From the NCBI GenBank assembly GCA_021828245.1, contig JAKASC010000072.1:1-9917 (forward strand): a stretch of 9,917 bases of DNA, read 5' to 3'. Position numbers and translations under genes: made by a program. The notes below the pieces were generated by a model that did not search any database, was not told the origin of the DNA, and was given only the letters and a program-made list of their open reading frames with translations. The first letter of the stretch is position 1. Each line of letters begins with the position of its first letter. Shown piece after piece: positions 6,168 to 9,917 of the stretch. The stretch comes from Acidobacteriota bacterium. Lineage in GTDB: Bacteria > Acidobacteriota > Terriglobia > UBA7540.

Positions 6168-8807
6168 ATGCGCTTCCCGCTTCTGGGACTTGCTGCTGCG
6201 TGGGCGGCAGGCATCCTGCTCGCGAGCGTTCTCCGCTTGGGGCCGCTGGCGGCTGGCTGGCTGCTTCTGGTAGCCTCAGCCATGTTGCTAACGGGGTTGC
6301 TGACGCTGCGCCACGACCGCCAGCGACTTGCCGCCCTTGCGGCGATAACGGGGTTTGCTTTGGCGGGATGCGCCTCTATGGCGCTTTTCCCCTTGCGGTT
6401 TCCGCCTGGGAGGTTGCGGGATTTGGCCTCCAGCCACTCGGGCCGCCGAAACAAGATTCCCGTCCTCGCCACGGTGCTAACGGCTCCATTGCGAATGCCC
6501 TCGGGATACGAATTTGACGCATGGGTGTCCGGCGCGCAGTGGGGACGGCAAACTCTGCCAATCCGACGGCGGGTTCAAATGCGCCTCTATGTCCCCCCGA
6601 GGGCTCAGTCCTGGACCGCTGCCCAGGAGCTCCATCTTGAGGCAGGCGATCGAATTCTGGCGCCGGTCGAATTCTTCCGCCCGCAAGTGTACAAAAACCC
6701 CGGGGCCTTCAACTACCGTTGGTGGCTCAAATCCGTTAAGGACATCGGTTGGGAAGGTGACATCTCAAACCCCTCCCTGGTTCAGAAACTTCCAGGAAAC
6801 GGCATGTGGGTGAGTGGAAGGTTGGTGCAATGGATTCGGCAGCGTGTCTTGGCGGCAATTGACCAACTTTATCCACCCTGGTCCGCGCAGGGCCGCGACG
6901 GCGCGGTATTGAAAGCCGTTTTAGTGGGCGACCGATCGTCGCTGGATTCCAAAACCATCCAGAGCTTTCGCCGCTCGGGACTCTATCATCTGCTGGTGAT
7001 TTCGGGATTGCACGTCGGTTTGCTTGCTGTGTTGGTCCTGGCCCTGATGCGCGCGTTGCGGGTTCGAGAAGGCGGCCGCTACTTGGCGGTAGCGTTGTTT
7101 CTTGCAGGCTATGCCGCTCTGGTGGAGCAGCGAGCGGCCACTCTCCGCGCCTCGCTGATGATTGGCACCTACCTGTTAGCCCGCTATCTCTACCGTGACC
7201 GCGAAGGGCTGAATGCCGTGGGGTTCGCGGGCTTGGCCCTGCTGGCGTGGCGGCCACCATGGTTGTTTGAGGCGGGTTTCCAACTCTCGTTTTCCGCTGC
7301 CTTGCTGATCTTTGGGTTAGTGGTTCCCCTCTTGGAGCGTACCACCGAGCCTTACCGCAGAGCGTTGAGCTGGATAGATGATTCCGCTCGTGCGAACACT
7401 TTGACAGGACCGCCGGAGCGCCTACGCCAGAAAGCGTTGGATCTGAAGAAGGCCCTGCAAAAGAAGTTTCCTGTTTTTGACCGCCACCCCCTGCTCGTGA
7501 ATACGGTCGTGGTGGGTCCGGCGCGGCTGGTCTTCTGGGTTGTGGAATTGGTAGCCTTTTCGGCGGCGTTGCAGATGGGTCTGCTGATGCCGATGGCAAA
7601 GCTGTTTCACTGGATTACTTTTGCCGGCATTGGGCTCAATGCCCTTGCTATTCCGGTGATGACGCTGTTGCTGGCCTCGGCTATTCCGACCGTCATGCTG
7701 GCGACCGTCGCGCCGGGATTGGCAATGTGGCCGGCGCGCTGTGTTGCGGCCATCATGCAGGTCCTTTTCGCGCTGACCCGCGTTCCTCTTCGCCCCTGGT
7801 GGCTCGCTTATCGTGTGCCGGGACCTCCGCTAGGGGTGGTGGTATGTTTCGCGGCGTCTCTCGTGTTGGCAGGCTGGGCACTGGGTCGCCACCGAAAAAT
7901 GTTTACGGCCGCGATGTTAGCCTTTGGAGTGTCGGCCGCTCTGGTTGCTACCTATCCGTTCCAGCCCAAAATTCCCAAGGGAGTGCTGGAAGTGACGGCC
8001 TTGGACTGCGGAACCGGACAGGCGACCTTCGTGGTGTTACCCGATCAGACGACCTTGCTGATGGGGGCTTGCGGAAGCCCGGTTTCGTGGGGTTCGACGA
8101 CTGATTACCAGGGTCGGTGGAATCCCGGGGAAGAAATCGTTTCCCCATACCTTTGGTCGCGCGGGCTGAAGCGGCTCAACATTTTGGTGGCGGATGGTAC
8201 GACGCCCGGAACGCTCCAAGGTGTGAACGCTGTGGCAAGGAACTTTGATCCGCAACAACTGTGGATAAGCTCTATGTCAACGTCACCCCGCGCGAGCGAT
8301 CTGAGGCGATGGGCCCGACGGCTGAAGATGGAGGTCCGGAAGATATCGGTGGGCGAAGCGTTGCGCCAAGACGGCAGCAAGTTGATGGTGGCCGGCGCAT
8401 CTTCGTCCGGCAGTTCGCAGCCAAGACCACCGCTGGGTCTTCGAATCCAACAAGGGAATGAGAGCGTGCTCGTCTTGAACCCGATAAGCAAAAAAGAAGC
8501 CGAAACAATGTCAGTTCGGCGCGGCCGGCCAAATCATGGGCTATGGGTTGGCAGTAGCGTCATGCTCTCATGGCCCTCGGCCATTCCGAAATGGGTCATT
8601 GTGAATCAAAGAATGAGAGGGCGGCGCCAACCTTTAGACTCGCTTTTCAGAGGGCTCGTTAGCGGCCCCGTTGAGATTTTTGATACCTCGCTTGACGGCG
8701 CCGTCACGGCGCGCGTAGGCCAAGATAAGATCGCGGTGACTTGCTTTGAGGGGCTGTCAACTGGCCATGTTCACCGCCCTTGCGAGCACTTCAGAATCAT
8801 CCATTAA
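6168..8807 (+). CDS. comEC: ComEC/Rec2 DNA-uptake channel with degenerate metallo-beta-lactamase domain
   Basis: ComEC is the inner-membrane channel that carries single-stranded DNA into the cytoplasm in natural transformation. The 879 residues show several hydrophobic helices near the N-terminus (about 5-75) and an OB-like DUF4131 region (about 95-205, with GDRI...RPQVYKNPGAFNYRWWL). The Competence domain (about 240-600) carries the hallmark GLYHLLVISGLHVGLLA (271-287) and many transmembrane helices, with a charged insert at 390-445. The C-terminal region (about 605-860) aligns along its length with the ComEC metallo-beta-lactamase domain: LEVTALDCGTGQ, GEEIVSPYLWSRGLKRL, LGLRI...SVLVL, DTSLDGAVT. 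Its active site is gone: LDVGQGD reads LDCGTGQ (612-618), HxHxDH is replaced by GTTPGT (677-682), TGD by LNP (770-772), HHG by GSS, and the final HP by QP (821-822). The reading frame is intact. The channel role is likely; nuclease activity of this domain is not expected. Starts at ATG 6168 after GCAGG. Confidence 0.93.
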   Translation: MRFPLLGLAAAWAAGILLASVLRLGPLAAGWLLLVASAMLLTGLLTLRHDRQRLAALAAITGFALAGCASMALFPLRFPPGRLRDLASSHSGRRNKIPVLATVLTAPLRMPSGYEFDAWVSGAQWGRQTLPIRRRVQMRLYVPPRAQSWTAAQELHLEAGDRILAPVEFFRPQVYKNPGAFNYRWWLKSVKDIGWEGDISNPSLVQKLPGNGMWVSGRLVQWIRQRVLAAIDQLYPPWSAQGRDGAVLKAVLVGDRSSLDSKTIQSFRRSGLYHLLVISGLHVGLLAVLVLALMRALRVREGGRYLAVALFLAGYAALVEQRAATLRASLMIGTYLLARYLYRDREGLNAVGFAGLALLAWRPPWLFEAGFQLSFSAALLIFGLVVPLLERTTEPYRRALSWIDDSARANTLTGPPERLRQKALDLKKALQKKFPVFDRHPLLVNTVVVGPARLVFWVVELVAFSAALQMGLLMPMAKLFHWITFAGIGLNALAIPVMTLLLASAIPTVMLATVAPGLAMWPARCVAAIMQVLFALTRVPLRPWWLAYRVPGPPLGVVVCFAASLVLAGWALGRHRKMFTAAMLAFGVSAALVATYPFQPKIPKGVLEVTALDCGTGQATFVVLPDQTTLLMGACGSPVSWGSTTDYQGRWNPGEEIVSPYLWSRGLKRLNILVADGTTPGTLQGVNAVARNFDPQQLWISSMSTSPRASDLRRWARRLKMEVRKISVGEALRQDGSKLMVAGASSSGSSQPRPPLGLRIQQGNESVLVLNPISKKEAETMSVRRGRPNHGLWVGSSVMLSWPSAIPKWVIVNQRMRGRRQPLDSLFRGLVSGPVEIFDTSLDGAVTARVGQDKIAVTCFEGLSTGHVHRPCEHFRIIH

Positions 8808-8998
8808 ACTTCTCATGGACAGGGTGAACCCGTAGATGCGCGCGTTGTTAACGGCGTCGGCGGCCTTTCAGGTGAAACTTCTCCGTGACCAATGACCGAC
8901 GGCGTTCAATTTCAAAAAAAACCGGCGACGACTGCCGCAGCGCATATAATATAACGGATGGGTGGCATCCATGCTTGCAACGCCGCCAGGGAGGCGCC
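8808..8998. other. Intergenic region between comEC and the 79-residue gene
   Basis: This is the longest gap between genes in the window. It holds an imperfect inverted repeat (8850-8860 with 8896-8906, one mismatch, 35-base loop), a 9-base direct repeat AAACTTCTC (8806-8814 and 8875-8883), an A8 tract and the promoter described separately. No T-tract follows the inverted repeat, so I see no convincing intrinsic terminator for the upstream operon. A 6-codon frame at 8815-8835 is probably chance. Confidence 0.5.
8914..8950 (+). promoter_or_regulatory. Candidate sigma-70 promoter: perfect TATAAT with upstream A-tract
   Basis: TATAAT at 8945-8950 is a perfect -10 hexamer within an AT-rich island in otherwise GC-rich DNA. 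Initiation would be expected near 8957. There is no TTGACA-like box at the right spacing (accggcg lies there). An A8 tract at 8914-8921 sits at about -43 to -36, where an UP element would lie. A start near 8957 leaves a leader of about 40 bases before the TTG at 8999 and excludes starts further upstream for that gene. Confidence 0.55.
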
Positions 8999-9238
8999 TT
9001 GGCTACCGAAGCGGAAATTTTAGAGGAAACGCGCAAGATTCGGCGGCTTCAGGTTGTCGTCAATCTGGTGATGAGCACGCTTGCGCAATGCGATTTGCCC
9101 ATTGAAGAAGCCTCGGAAATGATTGCGGCTACCCGCCGGTTTGCACTGACCCTGTTTCCGGGCAAAGAGCGGGCCTTCGATCTAATCTATCGTCCTCGTT
9201 TCCAGCGCCTTCTCGCGGAAAAATACCGGCTCGTTTGA
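8999..9238 (+). CDS. Small protein of unknown function, 79 residues
   Basis: I do not recognise this family. The predicted protein is soluble and largely helical, with charged and hydrophobic residues alternating: MATEAEILEETRKIRRLQVV, a central MSTLAQCDLPIEEASEMIAATRRFAL, then the distinctive LFPGKERAFDLIYRPRFQRLLAEKY. There is no signal peptide, membrane helix or metal motif, and it has one cysteine. TTG at 8999 is chosen because AGGGAGG (8988-8994) lies four bases upstream and because the candidate promoter at 8945-8950 lies inside any longer version. The frame is open back to a GTG at 8885, but that would add 38 residues of unconvincing composition. Normal codon use and the clear ribosome-binding site favour a real gene. 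It is probably transcribed separately from comEC. Confidence 0.72.
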   Translation: MATEAEILEETRKIRRLQVVVNLVMSTLAQCDLPIEEASEMIAATRRFALTLFPGKERAFDLIYRPRFQRLLAEKYRLV

Positions 9239-9252
9239 AATTGCAGACACCC

Positions 9253-9269
9253 CTTCGCATCCTGCGGAG
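9253..9269 (+). other. Hairpin after the 79-residue gene
   Basis: CTTCGCA (9253-9259) pairs with TGCGGAG (9263-9269) around a 3-base loop, seven pairs including one G-U, starting 14 bases after the stop codon. No run of T follows, so it does not qualify as a normal intrinsic terminator. It could protect the 3' end of the message. A second inverted repeat, ATTCGA (9277-9282) with TCGAAT (9308-9313), lies just downstream. Confidence 0.3.
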
Positions 9270-9316
9270 CGCTGGGATTCGATGCCTCGGACGATATCCT
9301 TCCTCAGTCGAATGAC

Positions 9317-9347
9317 GGGACACAACAAGATTAACCCATACTACAAT
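9317..9347 (+). promoter_or_regulatory. Weak candidate promoter for the CNNM gene
   Basis: TACAAT (9342-9347) matches the -10 consensus at five of six bases. GGGACA (9317-9322) matches TTGACA at four of six, but with a long 19-base spacer. The AT-rich setting and its place before a GTG-initiated gene make it plausible only. Confidence 0.25.
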
Positions 9348-9367
9348 TCCGGTAGGTAGAAAACGAC

Positions 9368-9917
9368 GTGTGGATTTTCCTCAAGGCAGGCGGAATTGTT
9401 TTGCTGGCGGGTGTCAATGGTTTCTTTGTCGCGGCCGAGTATTCCCTTCTGACCGTGCGCCGCACGCGGCTGGAACAGTTGGCGCGGGAGGGCCGATTGG
9501 CAGCCCGCCTGGCCCTCAATCTGCTGTCTGATGTGGGATTACTCTTTTCCGGTATCCAGTTGGGTGTCACGATGGCCAGCGTGCTGATGGGGTGGGTTGG
9601 GGAGCAGCTCATGGCAGCTCCTGTCGCACGGTTGATTGCCGGCCGCTTCACTCCTACGGCCACTCATGCGGCCGCGCACGTCGTAGCAACCGCTGTGGCA
9701 TTTCTCCTAATTACCACGATATTGATGGTCCTGGGTGAGCTGGTCCCGAAAGCCATCGCCTACGAGCGCGCTGAGGCGACGGCGCTCGCTATTGCGCCGT
9801 GGATGAACTTATTCCTCCGCGTCGGGCGATACCCCATCCGGGTGTTGGAGCGGACGAGCGACGCCGTGTTGGGACTGATGGGGAAAAAGGCGGCGGGCGG
9901 CACTGGCCCGCTTCACA
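9368..9917 (+). CDS. CNNM-domain membrane protein of the HlyC/CorC (hemolysin-like) family, 3' truncated
   Basis: It is a predicted inner-membrane protein of the CNNM/CorC family; characterised members are linked to Mg2+ (or Co2+) transport, and the older 'hemolysin' name is historical. The 183 residues present are most of the CNNM transmembrane domain: the first helix with GVNGFFVAAEYSLLTVRRTRLEQL (split about 15-38), the reentrant segment LLFSGIQLGVTMASVLMGWVGE (58-79), a third helix (about 104-124) running into the family hallmark VLGELVPKAIAYER (121-134), and a fourth helix (about 137-155). The CBS pair and the CorC_HlyC C-terminal domain would follow beyond the window edge, which cuts the frame after residue 183. 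GTG at 9368 is the first start after an in-frame TAG (9353-9355); an AGG lies 11 bases upstream. The family is clear; the ion and paralogue are not. Confidence 0.93.
   Translation, partial: MWIFLKAGGIVLLAGVNGFFVAAEYSLLTVRRTRLEQLAREGRLAARLALNLLSDVGLLFSGIQLGVTMASVLMGWVGEQLMAAPVARLIAGRFTPTATHAAAHVVATAVAFLLITTILMVLGELVPKAIAYERAEATALAIAPWMNLFLRVGRYPIRVLERTSDAVLGLMGKKAAGGTGPLH

Noticed and set aside
6736..7599. A 287-codon open frame on the - strand inside comEC
   Set aside because: It lies wholly opposite a clear ComEC channel domain, is rich in Pro/Arg/Ser as expected for an antisense GC-rich frame, and shows no recognisable motif.
8815..8835. A 6-codon frame (MDRVNP) just after comEC
   Set aside because: It is too short, has no ribosome-binding site or recognisable attenuator context, and is expected by chance.
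8850..8921. An inverted repeat followed by an A8 tract, considered as a terminator
   Set aside because: On the + strand a terminator needs T, not A, after the stem. On the - strand the resulting T-tract would come before the stem. Neither orientation fits.
8885..8998. A 38-residue N-terminal extension of the small protein, from GTG 8885
   Set aside because: The perfect -10 box at 8945-8950 lies inside it, there is no clear ribosome-binding site at 8885, and AGGGAGG directly precedes the TTG at 8999.

Overview
The window is a GC-rich, gene-dense bacterial chromosomal segment in which every supported gene lies on the + strand. It carries housekeeping and cofactor genes followed by a DNA-uptake gene. 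No mobile elements, tRNA or rRNA genes, CRISPR arrays or long repeats are visible. The valS-nadC-birA-coaX order, an unrecognised gene after coaX that begins MENYFNYFTEIEE, and a ComEC with a 'GEE(I/V)VSPYLWSRG' segment resemble what I recall from Acidobacteriota. That taxonomic guess is an inference from memory and has not been searched.

Layout. Positions 1-1256 hold the C-terminal part of valyl-tRNA synthetase (valS), cut by the left window edge. nadC (quinolinate phosphoribosyltransferase, NAD) overlaps the valS stop by 4 bases through a GTGA junction. After 53 bases comes birA (biotin-protein ligase with an N-terminal helix-turn-helix), then coaX (type III pantothenate kinase, CoA), with a perfect GC-rich hairpin just before the coaX ribosome-binding site. 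These three form a cofactor block (NAD, biotin, CoA). Next is a 238-residue protein of unknown function (4102-4818), then an RlmD/RumA-family 23S rRNA uracil methyltransferase (4893-6164), then comEC (6168-8807), which starts 3 bases after the rlmD stop. Spacing from valS to comEC never exceeds about 75 bases, so this is probably one long transcription unit.

After comEC there is a 191-base gap (8808-8998) containing an A8 tract and a perfect TATAAT box, the best promoter candidate in the window. It would drive a 79-residue unrecognised protein (8999-9238, TTG start). A 129-base gap follows, then the first 183 residues of a CNNM/HlyC-CorC-type membrane protein (from GTG at 9368), cut by the right edge.

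The most notable observation is in ComEC. The N-terminal OB-like region and the membrane channel domain look normal. The C-terminal metallo-beta-lactamase-like domain can be followed along its length, but its metal-binding and catalytic signatures are replaced: the HxHxDH motif, the LDVGQGD motif, the TGD aspartate, the HHG motif and the late HP. The frame is fully open over 2.6 kb, so this looks like a pseudoenzyme domain and not a decaying gene.
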